Shown here piece after piece: positions 7,328-14,537 of a DNA stretch of 33,833 nt. Origin of the DNA: Desulfoprunum benzoelyticum (GTDB taxonomy: Bacteria; Desulfobacterota; Desulfobulbia; Desulfobulbales; Desulfocapsaceae); assembly GCF_014201505.1 (NCBI RefSeq), contig NZ_JACHEO010000029.1, positions 1 to 33,833 on the forward strand, in the 5' to 3' direction. The stretch's first letter is position 1; each line of letters starts with the position of its first letter. The notes under the pieces were generated by a model. That model had not been told where the DNA came from, searched no databases, and worked only from the letters and a program-made list of their open reading frames with translations. The position numbers were made by a program, and so were the translations under genes.

Positions 7328-7358
7328 CATTAGACAAAATAATTCATTTTGTCTAATG
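7328..7358. repeat. 31-bp dyad site, right copy
   Basis: CATTAGACAAAAT and ATTTTGTCTAATG are perfect 13-bp inverted arms around AATTC. It is nearly identical to the site at 3605 and lies between the ends of converging genes, where a promoter operator would not be expected. It could be a recombinase core site, or less likely an AT-rich terminator, as there is no following T-run. Confidence 0.65.
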
Positions 7359-7383
7359 GCTATCCGAAAGAGGCAAGAGACCT

Positions 7384-8163
7384 TCACCACCCAACCACAA
7401 CATCTGCCACCCCATCACCGGTCATATCCTCCGCATGATAGATGCTCCGAATTAGATCCATAATAAGAGCATCTTTTTCAAGAGAGCGGCCCGAAACCAC
7501 CACCGGACCGCCCTCCTGGCCTGTAAATCTCTGCATCACACTGCAGACATTCAACCCATCGTCAACAAGTCTCTCTGCCAGATATCTGGTTGACGATCCG
7601 CTGTCCGAGTGCCACTTCATCTTTTTGATAGCGTGGTTGTTCCCTACCAGAACAAGTACCACATCATATTTTCCCGATCGGACAGCAGCCACAACATTGC
7701 GTGACATTGTAACGTCACGGTCCTTATCCTCTTCAGCTGCGTCAATTGCCCGCACATCCACACCAGCATGTGCATAGCGCCCTAACCTTCTCAGCATCTC
7801 CCTATATGCTGGGTGATCGATAGCATGGTACAGCTGAACATCATCCTTTACAGAAACCGGATCCGCAAGGAGCGCATCGAGATTGCCTTGCTGATCTCCC
7901 GATATCTCAAGTCCAACAAAGACACGCCTCCCCTGCCCTATCTGATTCTCGATCATCGCAAGGAAAAGTTCCTGGCTCTCGGGATGCTGGTGCCTTTCAC
8001 CGAGAACAAGGACTCCCTTCCCCTGACAGGGAAGCAATATCTTCTTTGCAGCTTGAGCCACAGCCGCTGAATCTGCAGAAAGAGCAGCACCTCCCCCACA
8101 GAGCACGGCAAACCCGATTGTCGCAAAGATGAAATATTTCAAGGAAGGGAAAAAGAGATTCAC
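7384..8163 (-). CDS. Secreted ChaN/TraB/EreA-like (Tiki superfamily) protein
   Basis: A 259-aa protein with an N-terminal signal sequence or anchor (YFIFATIGFAVLCGGGAALSA). The mature domain carries LVLGERHQHPE near residue 55, a VGLEI strand, and LVLVGNNHAIK near residue 170, the histidine-containing motifs of the ChaN/TraB/erythromycin-esterase fold. Members include haem-binding lipoproteins and metalloproteases; which applies here is not clear. The GTG start overlaps the stop of the upstream gene, implying coupled translation. The C-terminal tail (DMTGDGVADVVVGW) resembles an FG-GAP or calcium-binding D-x-x-G-D-G loop, which is odd for the family. Confidence 0.6.
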   Translation of the reverse strand: MNLFFPSLKYFIFATIGFAVLCGGGAALSADSAAVAQAAKKILLPCQGKGVLVLGERHQHPESQELFLAMIENQIGQGRRVFVGLEISGDQQGNLDALLADPVSVKDDVQLYHAIDHPAYREMLRRLGRYAHAGVDVRAIDAAEEDKDRDVTMSRNVVAAVRSGKYDVVLVLVGNNHAIKKMKWHSDSGSSTRYLAERLVDDGLNVCSVMQRFTGQEGGPVVVSGRSLEKDALIMDLIRSIYHAEDMTGDGVADVVVGW

Positions 8164-8636
8164 ACTGTGGGATGTAGCTTCTGGAGGGCCAAAGATATCA
8201 CCTGAAACACCACGGCATAGATTTGGCCATCCTTGGATGCGGACCGGCCGGCGACATTCAACACCTCAACCCCCATTTCATCAAGCCAGGCCAAAAGAAT
8301 ATCCGTCGCACCATCAACGGTATTCTCCAGCATGTCCAGGTGCAGCCATGGTTTCTTATGCTTCTCGGCCAGCTTTCTGGTCAAGTCGGATCCACCTGAG
8401 AGCTTGCCCCGAACAAAGATCACCGTACCATCGGAATCGATGACATTCTGCTCAGTTCTTTTCGGGTACCCCGCAGTTGGCATTTCCTGGACTTGATATT
8501 TCTCCGGCAGCGGCCCGGCCTCTGTCCTTCGGCCCTTGGGAACCCAGCCGCCATAGGGAAAGTCGTATGAAATAGCTGCGTCGATCCCGGCAATATCAGC
8601 TCCGGTCTGACAACCTGAAATAATTTTTTTCAACAT
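8160..8636 (-). CDS. YpsA-like (LOG/Rossmann) putative molybdenum carrier family protein
   Basis: A 158-aa protein starting at MLKKIISG with an AGGGAT ribosome site; the upstream extension is not needed. The sequence SGCQTGADIAGIDAA, GGWVPKGRRTEAGPLP, RTEQNVIDSDGTVIF and SGGSDLTRKLAEKHKKP follows the cpYpsA/putative molybdenum carrier family closely at full length. The fold is related to DprA and LOG proteins and binds a nucleotide or its derivative; physiological function is unsettled. It lies between a secreted nuclease and a ChaN-like protein in one operon. Confidence 0.8.
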   Translation of the reverse strand: MLKKIISGCQTGADIAGIDAAISYDFPYGGWVPKGRRTEAGPLPEKYQVQEMPTAGYPKRTEQNVIDSDGTVIFVRGKLSGGSDLTRKLAEKHKKPWLHLDMLENTVDGATDILLAWLDEMGVEVLNVAGRSASKDGQIYAVVFQVISLALQKLHPTV

Positions 8637-8704
8637 GATCCCTGATTGTAGTCTTTTTGTGAGAAGCCCCTGGTAGAGTCCAGAAAATCCCTCATCGCCC
8701 TCCC

Positions 8705-9229
8705 CTACCTGACCACCCTCCCCCACCAATCGTTCTTCTTCTTTGAATCCTTTCTCCACTCCCACGGTGGCTTTGGCTCCGGATCCACCCAAAGCCCCCT
8801 CCCCTTTTCCCGAGCTGAAGCCTCAAGGTTCAGCCAGGATCGACAAAAATCCTCTTTGCAGTATTTCCTGTAGACCCAGGCGAAGCCGTCGCGGATCAGA
8901 TTTTCATTCAGGCATTGGTCACCGACATACACCATGGCCACGGTCCTGCCGTATTTGTCTGTTTCAAACGGGACAATTTTTACTGACATTTTTCTTACAG
9001 CGGCATTGGTGAACTTTTTGGCCTGATTGCCAAACGCCTGTTTTTTCTCAGGAGTGTCAACACCATAGAGGCGTATATTCACCTTCTCGTTGCCACGGAG
9101 AACCGAAATGGTATCACCATCGGCCACTCCCATCACCTGGCCTGACCAGGCTGCCAAAACATTTGAGTAAGGAAAGAGGATGAGAAGCAGGATCAGGGTA
9201 ACTATGGAATGGCAAGAGGTAGGATTCAT
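8705..9229 (-). CDS. Secreted thermonuclease (SNase/ParB-nuclease family)
   Basis: A 174-aa protein with a signal peptide (IVTLILLLILFPYSNVLA-AW) and a complete staphylococcal-nuclease-like domain: VADGDTISV, IRLYGVDTPEKKQAFG, the catalytic Arg/Glu in these loops, and DKYGRTVAMVYVGDQCLNENLIRDGFAWVYRKYC. It cleaves DNA and RNA outside the cytoplasm with Ca2+. Homologues are common on plasmids. The start is chosen for the signal peptide; no good ribosome site is visible. It is followed by the YpsA-like gene after 68 bases. Confidence 0.85.
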   Translation of the reverse strand: MNPTSCHSIVTLILLLILFPYSNVLAAWSGQVMGVADGDTISVLRGNEKVNIRLYGVDTPEKKQAFGNQAKKFTNAAVRKMSVKIVPFETDKYGRTVAMVYVGDQCLNENLIRDGFAWVYRKYCKEDFCRSWLNLEASAREKGRGLWVDPEPKPPWEWRKDSKKKNDWWGRVVR

Positions 9230-9616
9230 GCAACAAGCTATACAACGAGTCTTAAAAAAAACAAACACCCCACAAAGCACCGGCGCAGCAAACCACCCCC
9301 GCCATAGCCTGGCGCTGCCCTTGCATGCTGGTGGAGGCCGGCAAGGGACGGGTGCTTTTCCCGGCCCTGCCGTAGCCGGAACCAGACGAAAGCAAGGGCT
9401 GTGACAGGCGGGTGAGGGCGTTCAGGGCTTGCCACAACAATCCCACGACGTATCAACATCCGGGGTAGCCCGGCACGACCCTTTGCTGAGACGGACATGC
9501 AAGTGGCGGCGATGTGTGGCTTGGAGAATGCGATGGGCAGGGAGAAAGATTGCAAAGGGCGTGACGGGGCGGGCTTGCTTCTGTTTTTCAAGCAGAAGAG
9601 ATCTGGGTTTAATTTG
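9230..9616. other. Gene-free GC-rich stretch
   Basis: Open frames exist on both strands but have no domain, no ribosome site and biased Pro/Arg/Gly composition like the 2360-2960 region. It contains small GC hairpins (for example GGGACGG with CCCGGCCC around 9345). I see no gene here. Confidence 0.5.
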
Positions 9617-9647
9617 AAAAGGGCGGCCAACAACACCGCCCTCTTTT
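9617..9647. terminator. Intrinsic terminator, both directions
   Basis: AAAAGGGCGG and CCGCCCTCTTTT enclose a 9-base loop. It lies 5 bases after the stop of the 60-aa minus-strand gene and has T-runs on both strands. Confidence 0.8.
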
Positions 9648-9651
9648 GTGA

Positions 9652-9834
9652 TTACCGTTTGCTGTCAGGTGTTCTCTTTACCCGTTCCCATTCATGCCCT
9701 GGTTTCGAGGTTGGAGGTAAAGGTTTGTGGTCTGGTACGGTAGCAAAATTATCTTTTGCTCCTCCGCGTGGGCCAACTTCTCGATAAATTCCGCCATCAT
9801 TGCCTGTGCTTTCGCCAGGTTTTTTTGTAGTCAT
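9652..9834 (-). CDS. 60-aa YjzC-like small protein
   Basis: A Gly/Pro/Lys-rich small protein (TTKKPGESTGNDGGIY, EVGPRGG, TVPDHKPLPPTSKPGHEWERVKRTPDSKR). Very similar short proteins with GIYxEVGPRGG and a KPGxxWERVKRTPDSKR tail occur widely in bacteria and resemble YjzC-like proteins; none has a firm function. The ATG at 9834 has GGAG six bases upstream. It is a monocistronic unit with its own terminator. Confidence 0.7.
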   Translation of the reverse strand: MTTKKPGESTGNDGGIYREVGPRGGAKDNFATVPDHKPLPPTSKPGHEWERVKRTPDSKR

Positions 9835-9946
9835 ATTTATCTCCACTATATAAGGGTAGTTCCGAATATATTGACTATAGTTATGGGGATACTGTATAAA
9901 AAAGCAGGTAGATACAGCATCCCCACTGTTCTTGGTGTGGGTTCAT

Positions 9947-9985
9947 AAAGGGGAGTGCGATTGCTTGCCGGCTTTCACTCCCTTT
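9947..9985. terminator. Hairpin with flanking A/T runs, probable terminator
   Basis: AAAGGGGAGTG pairs with CACTCCCTTT (one bulged G) around an 18-base loop and is followed by TTTATCATTTT. It separates the 60-aa gene promoter region from the gene ending at 10,094. Confidence 0.55.
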
Positions 9986-10093
9986 TATCATTTTATGTCA
10001 CAGCGCTGATCCCACATTCGCGCTCTTAGCTCTGGCGGCGACATAAAGACCTCCTTTAAAAGAATTCCCCCCCCCGATATTGGAGACGGGTGC

Positions 10094-10618
10094 TCAACCT
10101 TCACTTTCGTCTATCATTATTGTTGTCTCTCCAATTTCATCCACCCTGTCGATCAGAGTATTAAATAAAACCGGCGGCACATCATATTTGCTATTCTCAT
10201 TAAGTTCTTTCACAACGCTATAGGGGTTTAGAAGCAAAACGTAGTGAAAGTTCCCTGTGGCCCCCACTGTGGATCGTATAAACCCGAATTCTTCAAGACG
10301 TTTCATTCGTTCACGCCATGTGTTTTCAGCTCTTTGCCCTGAAAAACCAGATTCTAACGCCATCTGACGTGGTTTTTGTATAGTTACCATCATCTCATCA
10401 AAAGCATAGCACCACAAGGTCATGTATGTGCTGGAGAGAGGCTTTTGAAGAGATAACGAATCCATAATGCGCATTATAAGGGAAAGGCCTCGGGGTATTG
10501 TTGTGAATCCTTTCGTTTCACTTCGTAACCACAGATCATCTTCAGTTATTTCTGGCCAATGTTGCTGCCGAAGCTTCAGTCTTTTGTTGGACATTCTCAC
10601 GGATCGTTTTGTCGCCAT
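10094..10618 (-). CDS. Putative winged-helix DNA-binding protein
   Basis: A 174-aa protein starting at MATKRSV with AGGAGG upstream. The N-terminus is basic (KRSVRMSNKRLKLRQQHW). The middle (LSSTYMTLWCYAFDEMMV, then MALESGFSGQRAENTWRERMKRLEEFGFIRSTVG, then FHYVLLLNPY) reads as a helix-turn-helix with a beta wing. This layout is seen in plasmid replication or copy-control proteins, but I do not recognise the family. It stands alone and is transcribed away from the replication gene at 11,251, so it may regulate that region. A run of nine C lies just beyond its stop. Confidence 0.55.
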   Translation of the reverse strand: MATKRSVRMSNKRLKLRQQHWPEITEDDLWLRSETKGFTTIPRGLSLIMRIMDSLSLQKPLSSTYMTLWCYAFDEMMVTIQKPRQMALESGFSGQRAENTWRERMKRLEEFGFIRSTVGATGNFHYVLLLNPYSVVKELNENSKYDVPPVLFNTLIDRVDEIGETTIMIDESEG

Positions 10619-10690
10619 ATTAGTATGCCTCCTTATGCTCAGATTAGAATATAGCATGCTTTCAAGAAAATCAACCAAAAAGAAACACAA

Positions 10691-11250
10691 ATATCAATAA
10701 TAACAGATTGTTAGTATTGTTTTCAATACTATGAGATACGTATATATGCAGCAATCTGATTATTAATTAAAACACTATATAATGTCAACTTAAACGTTAA
10801 GATGTTGCTCGCGCGAAAATTAGCCCTAACGATTACAACTGCTTATACCATCGTGGTAGTGCTCCCCGTTCTCGCGTTCTCCATGTACTCGTGGTGCTCA
10901 TGTGCTCCAGGTAAGTCCAGAAAGGGGATGAATAATTTTTTTATTCTTTTTGAAACTCGGCTGTTTTCACAGGATCGCGGGCTAAACATGCACTAAAGCC
11001 ACACTCACTGGCCCACCCAAAGAGCATACAGATTCTTTTTGAAACGCATCGCTTCATAAATTTACCGAGTTCGCTGATTCGCGGCACGCTATCTATCGTC
11101 ACGGACAGCTCCTTTTATTCCTCAACATGTTCTAAATGTAGTAAATTTGTAAGAATCCCCCCATACCCTCGCCAACAGGGGAAAATCTACAAACTGTCAG
11201 GATGTTTTTGGAAGAAGGAGATCCAGATAATATCAAGAGAGGGGGAATCC
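10691..11250. other. Upstream region of the lambda-O-like gene
   Basis: No convincing gene; a 64-codon plus-strand frame from 10,802 lacks a ribosome site. A 14-bp direct repeat ATTCTTTTTGAAAC occurs at 10,943 and 11,032 (89 bp apart), and the small dyad CTTAAACGTTAAG spans about 10,790-10,802. These may be regulatory sites for the replication gene downstream. Confidence 0.4.
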
Positions 11251-12186
11251 GTGACCGATATTCACGATCATAGACCCAGGCCCTACACAATCATCGAAGA
11301 TGCCATCCTTGATTGTGATCTCTGCGTCTATGAGAAAATGGTTCTGATCTGCATCATCAAATACGCCGGAAAGGCCAATCAGGCCTGGCCCGGCATCAAA
11401 ACCTTGGCCAAAAATTCAGGCATGTCCGAGCGCCATGTCAGACGCACCATCCGGCAACTCGAAGATCTGGATCTGCTGCGGACTGAAACCCGTCCAGGTC
11501 ATTCCAGTCTCTATCACATCCCAGAATTCACCCTGCAAGAAAAACAACTGACAGGCACTTGGTACCACATCCAAGGGGCGGACCACCAGTCCGCACCCCC
11601 CGGCCCAGCAGTCCGTACTCCCCGGACTACCAGTCCGCCCACCCCGGACTGTCAGTCCGCCGAATATTATCAAAGAACATTATCAAAGAACATCTCTCTC
11701 TCTGTGCCGTTCTCTGACAACGGTACCGTCCACCACAATAATGAAAAACCCGAGAGAGATTTTTATGATCAGGAATTAATCGAGGCATGGCAGGAACAAT
11801 TTTCAACCAGCCACCATCCAGAAACTCCAAAAGAACAGCAGGCCATGGATTGGATGCTGTTCGCTGCAAAGAACAACCAGCTTTCCGCAATCCAGTCACC
11901 CCTGGCATATCTCAGGACCATAACCAGGAATGGTCATCCGCTCAATTACCCGCCCTTCCGGGAACGGCAAGTCTCAAAATGCTCCAGGATAGCCAGATCA
12001 CCCCCCTCCCCTCTTGAGCGCTGGAAGCTCATCAACCAGGTGCATCGGACCATGTATATCCTTGAAGCAAAGGAAAGCGGCGTCCAGGAACATGAGCTTG
12101 AGGAAAAGGCGTTCCATATCTTTGCCGCTGAATACGAAAAGGAACTGGGAGGGCAAAAAATCGCCCTTTCCTGCAACGCCCCCTAA
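11251..12186 (+). CDS. Winged-helix replication initiator candidate (lambda O-like organisation)
   Basis: A 311-aa protein with a GTG start behind GAGAGGGGG. Residues about 10-100 form a helix_36-type winged helix (YEKMVLICIIKYAG, WPGIKTLAKNSGMSERHVRRTIRQLEDLDLL, SLYHIPEF), as in phage O-type replication proteins. Residues about 109-150 are a Pro/Ser/Thr linker encoded by tandem 22-bp iterons and AT-rich 13-mers. The C-terminal half is helical and unrecognised. In lambda the O protein binds iterons inside its own gene and opens the adjacent AT-rich DNA; the layout here is the same. I infer an initiator of a second replicon. Confidence 0.65.
   Translation: MTDIHDHRPRPYTIIEDAILDCDLCVYEKMVLICIIKYAGKANQAWPGIKTLAKNSGMSERHVRRTIRQLEDLDLLRTETRPGHSSLYHIPEFTLQEKQLTGTWYHIQGADHQSAPPGPAVRTPRTTSPPTPDCQSAEYYQRTLSKNISLSVPFSDNGTVHHNNEKPERDFYDQELIEAWQEQFSTSHHPETPKEQQAMDWMLFAAKNNQLSAIQSPLAYLRTITRNGHPLNYPPFRERQVSKCSRIARSPPSPLERWKLINQVHRTMYILEAKESGVQEHELEEKAFHIFAAEYEKELGGQKIALSCNAP
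11579..11659 (+). repeat. Four 22-bp iterons with dyad symmetry inside the replication gene (candidate origin)
   Basis: The palindrome CGGACTnnnAGTCCG (15 bp, last copy perfect as CGGACTG-T-CAGTCCG) begins at 11,579, 11,601, 11,623 and 11,645, exactly 22 bp apart, separated by C-rich 7-base linkers. Two helical turns per unit would place bound proteins on one face of the DNA. Confidence 0.85.
11666..11691 (+). repeat. Two tandem AT-rich 13-mers (candidate unwinding element)
   Basis: ATTATCAAAGAAC occurs twice in direct tandem immediately after the last iteron, followed by a CT dinucleotide run. AT-rich 13-mers next to initiator sites are the hallmark of a DNA unwinding element. Confidence 0.75.
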
Positions 12187-12207
12187 ATAGCCCCCTACCC
12201 CCCATAT

Positions 12208-13236
12208 ATGGCCATTCTAAGAAAACTGACCAAATGTCTATTTGGTCTAAAGGACCCACAAAGTGACACTCCATCGATTGTTGACGGGGAAATCGTCCAT
12301 ACACCTAAACCCCTAAACACACAAACACTTATATGCATAAACACCGATACTCAAAAACATGCAAACACACCGGACCCTGTCAACAGTAATGAACCAGCTG
12401 AAAGTACAGACAAACTTGTTTTCTGTAAGAAAAAGGTAAGAAAAGAACGACCACCACGAACCTGCACCAGCGTGCCTGAGCAGTACTTCATTTTCCTTGG
12501 ATCTGCCGGCCGCGCCGCTCGAACAATCCAGGAATACACATGGGATCTCGGCTGGTGGGAACTGCGATGCTATCCAGTTGCCGATATCTCGCTCGAAATC
12601 ATCGAGGGCGCAATCAGTCCACTCCAACCTTCAAACGCGAGAAGAAAAGTAGCAGCACTCCGATCCTTCGCAAAATGGCTGCTCCGCAATGGCGATGACA
12701 GTTTGTTTATCGCCCTGTCAAAGGTCATTCCTCCTCGTATTCCCATACGAGTTCCAAAGGACAAAGGCAAAGTGGCCTTCAAGGATCTCTCACGAAAAGC
12801 CATTGAAATGACACAAGGTGGCGATCGGCGAGGGATCTGGCTGGGTCTTATGCTCTGCTGTGGCCTGCGCATCAGCGAGATCCAGACCGCGAAGGTTGCC
12901 CCGGGGGGTGCTATCAAAGTTCTCGGCAAGGGCAACAAGGAAAGACTGGTGCCGGCGCCGGAGTGGCTGAGGACCGCCCTGAACCACAAGTCAGTCACTC
13001 AGAAGGATTGGACCAAGGGAAGAAAGCTGATCTGGGCTGAAATGAAAAAACTGCGAATCCGAAAACCCCATAGCCTTCGCCACACATACGCCAGTGAGCT
13101 TGTCCGCAACGATCTTGAGTTGGAACAGGTTAAAAATCTGCTTGGCCATGCGAAGCTCGATACAACCCTGATTTATGCTCGCACAAAATTGCCGGACAAC
13201 CTGACCATACGCCTGGGGATTGAGGCTGATGCGTGA
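12208..13236 (+). CDS. Tyrosine recombinase (XerC/D-like)
   Basis: A 342-aa protein with the full catalytic set: R221 (CGLRISEI), Lys in GKGNKERLV (241/244), H288 and R291 (HSLRHTYASE), H314 (LLGHAKLDTT) and nucleophile Y323. A core-binding domain spans about residues 85-175. Residues about 31-60 are a low-complexity extension encoded by an A/C-rich repeat tract and are probably disordered. A GACCAAAT/ATTTGGTC hairpin sits just inside the start; there is no clear ribosome site, so the true start is uncertain. Likely roles are plasmid multimer resolution or site-specific integration; the 31-bp dyad sites are candidate substrates. Confidence 0.85.
   Translation: MAILRKLTKCLFGLKDPQSDTPSIVDGEIVHTPKPLNTQTLICINTDTQKHANTPDPVNSNEPAESTDKLVFCKKKVRKERPPRTCTSVPEQYFIFLGSAGRAARTIQEYTWDLGWWELRCYPVADISLEIIEGAISPLQPSNARRKVAALRSFAKWLLRNGDDSLFIALSKVIPPRIPIRVPKDKGKVAFKDLSRKAIEMTQGGDRRGIWLGLMLCCGLRISEIQTAKVAPGGAIKVLGKGNKERLVPAPEWLRTALNHKSVTQKDWTKGRKLIWAEMKKLRIRKPHSLRHTYASELVRNDLELEQVKNLLGHAKLDTTLIYARTKLPDNLTIRLGIEADA
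12300..12372 (-). repeat. Degenerate TGTTTATG/TGTTTGTG-type tract inside the recombinase gene
   Basis: Read on the minus strand this is a run of GTGTTT, GTTTATG and GTTTAGG words closely resembling the tracts at 13,255, 13,885 and 25,450. Here it is translated as a Thr/Pro/Asn-rich linker. Confidence 0.5.
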
Positions 13237-13369
13237 ATGCGGCTGGGTTTTGTTTTAGATGTATAAGTGTTTTGGTGTTTAAATGTAAATGTGTGTGTAC
13301 TCGTTAACACATTTACCATACACTTTATGGCGCACACCCAAGGGTTTAAATCATGACATCAACTAGGAG

Positions 13370-13774
13370 TCATATCTCGGAATCATCCATATCCAGATAT
13401 TCTCGCTCAAACCTAGATATTAAAAATTGTGACATAGTTACCTTGTCACGCTTTGCAAGTGTAGACAGTATCCGCCAGGCTTTGTTGTCCAAAGTGATGT
13501 TTCTTTTTCGAACCTGGTCGTTTTCTCTTTTGCGTTTTGCGCGAAGAGCCACGAGGAGCTGTTTCCATTGCTCTTCGTTAAGCCATTTCTCACACCAAGA
13601 CTGAATGCCTGATTGAGAATCTTCGATCTCTATTTTTTCAAAATCTGAAGAGGCAGTCCCGCCGGAGGGGTGCTCGTCACAAGGCCAGCTTGGATCCAAA
13701 AGTAATTTTCGTCGAATATAACTTTTGACCAACCAAGTCTCGCGGGGCGAAAAACGCTTTCTGGAGTTTGCCAT
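13370..13774 (-). CDS. MatP-like ribbon-helix-helix DNA-binding protein
   Basis: A 134-aa protein. Residues about 57-125 (QSWCEKWLNEEQWKQLL, RAKRKR, then RKRNITLDNKAWRILS and LAKRDKVTMSQFLISRF) follow the end of the helical bundle and the ribbon-helix-helix of MatP, in which a basic RARRKR linker precedes KKSIDL-x-x-x-VWQRL and a TLSETI helix. MatP organises the chromosome terminus by binding 13-bp matS sites (GTGACRNYGTCAC). Two 13-bp palindromes GTTACnnnGTAAC flank this gene's promoter. The ATG at 13,774 has AGGTGG upstream. The N-terminal region is shorter than in enterobacterial MatP, so a more general plasmid RHH regulator remains possible. Confidence 0.55.
   Translation of the reverse strand: MANSRKRFSPRETWLVKSYIRRKLLLDPSWPCDEHPSGGTASSDFEKIEIEDSQSGIQSWCEKWLNEEQWKQLLVALRAKRKRENDQVRKRNITLDNKAWRILSTLAKRDKVTMSQFLISRFEREYLDMDDSEI
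13429..13449. promoter_or_regulatory. Two overlapping degenerate matS-like words
   Basis: GTGACATAGTTAC (13,429-13,441) and GTTACCTTGTCAC (13,437-13,449) overlap inside the 3' part of the MatP-like gene. They are imperfect versions of the operator and may be weak sites or chance. Confidence 0.3.
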
Positions 13775-13790
13775 GATCCACCTTTTATGG

Positions 13791-13853
13791 GTTACCTTGT
13801 AACGTATTATAATCCTCCCCACTTGAAACGGCAACAATATGTTACCATGTAAC
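13791..13853 (-). promoter_or_regulatory. MatP-like gene promoter flanked by two GTTACnnnGTAAC operators
   Basis: GTTACCTTGTAAC (13,791-13,803) and GTTACCATGTAAC (13,841-13,853) start exactly 50 bp apart. Between them, on the minus strand, a TTGCCG and a perfect TATAAT are spaced by 17 bases. The inner operator follows the -10 box directly and the outer lies upstream of the -35, the classic layout for autorepression, possibly with looping. Confidence 0.7.
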
Positions 13854-13884
13854 GCATTGTCTGTGCATGAACTGACACCACTTG

Positions 13885-14040
13885 TGTTTTATGTTTATGT
13901 GTTTATACATCTTTACTTTTTTGTTTCTATATTTTTATATGTTTATGTGTTTTGGTGTTTTTACTGTTATTGATTTATATGTTTATGTGGATTTATGCGT
14001 ATACACTTATACTCATATATTTTTATGTGTTTTTGTGGGA
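13885..14040 (+). repeat. T/G-rich degenerate repeat tract (TGTTTATGTGTTTT family)
   Basis: About 150 bases built from TGTTTATG, GTGTTTT and TTTATATG words with T-runs about every ten bases. It shares the 13-mer TGTTTTGGTGTTT with the shorter tract at 13,255-13,300. Its end overlaps the start of the next gene and supplies its hydrophobic signal sequence. Confidence 0.6.
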
Positions 14041-14537
14041 TCCTGCTCGAAAACGTCTGCATCGCATCAGAACTGCCTGAATGGAAAATCGCAGAGCAAA
14101 CGATTCTTCAATGCTACAAGGGGCGTGATATCGAGGTGTCTGTCTCGACGGGATACGAGCACAGAATATATCAGGACGGTCCGGTTGATGGTGAATTTGC
14201 AACAGCAATGCTGACCGTACCTATCTATTCTCGAAAACAAATACTCGAGAAACAGAACCTGGCACACGAGAAAATCGAACATCTTTCTGAACTGTATGCC
14301 GATTATCAAAGCCAGTCAGCCATCGTGTATGCGCTTGATAAGGAAAAAGAGGTACTGCAGAACACCATGATAGACGAGGGTGCTAAAGGCATTTCTGCCT
14401 ATTACGAGCTTATCAAGGACGTGGAGAAAGCAAAATCGCTCCGTGATTCCGCTGAAAGAAAAATCATAACCTGGCTTGAGCTCTGTGGGTATGTGGCGAC
14501 AGACAAAACTCCTGGGAAGGGATCACCTTCTCAGTAA
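13995..14537 (+). CDS. Exported coiled-coil protein
   Basis: A 180-aa protein. The N-terminal 26 residues (LYSYIFMCFCGILLENVCIA-SE) act as a signal sequence and are encoded by the T/G-rich repeat. The mature part has a short beta-like region (IEVSVSTGYEHRIYQDGP) and then a long helix from about residue 78 (SRKQILEKQNLAHEKIEHLSELY, KEKEVLQNTMI, EKAKSLRDSAERKIITWLELC), probably a periplasmic coiled coil. It overlaps the next gene, a membrane-anchored ATPase, so the two likely work together. No family recognised. Confidence 0.6.
   Translation: MRIHLYSYIFMCFCGILLENVCIASELPEWKIAEQTILQCYKGRDIEVSVSTGYEHRIYQDGPVDGEFATAMLTVPIYSRKQILEKQNLAHEKIEHLSELYADYQSQSAIVYALDKEKEVLQNTMIDEGAKGISAYYELIKDVEKAKSLRDSAERKIITWLELCGYVATDKTPGKGSPSQ

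Noticed and set aside
9238..9787. Overlapping open frames in the second GC-rich stretch
   Set aside because: Same biased composition, conflict with the terminator at 9617 and the small gene at 9652, and no recognisable protein features.
10067..10075. Run of nine C as a phase-variation switch
   Set aside because: It lies outside the coding sequence, just past a stop codon, and not in a clear promoter.
10802..10996. 64-codon plus-strand frame with a hydrophobic start
   Set aside because: No ribosome site and no similarity I can recognise; left as part of the upstream region.
12300..12372. Telomere-like CCCTAAA words
   Set aside because: Part of the degenerate TGTTTATG-type family; not a regular telomere repeat, and the molecule is circular.
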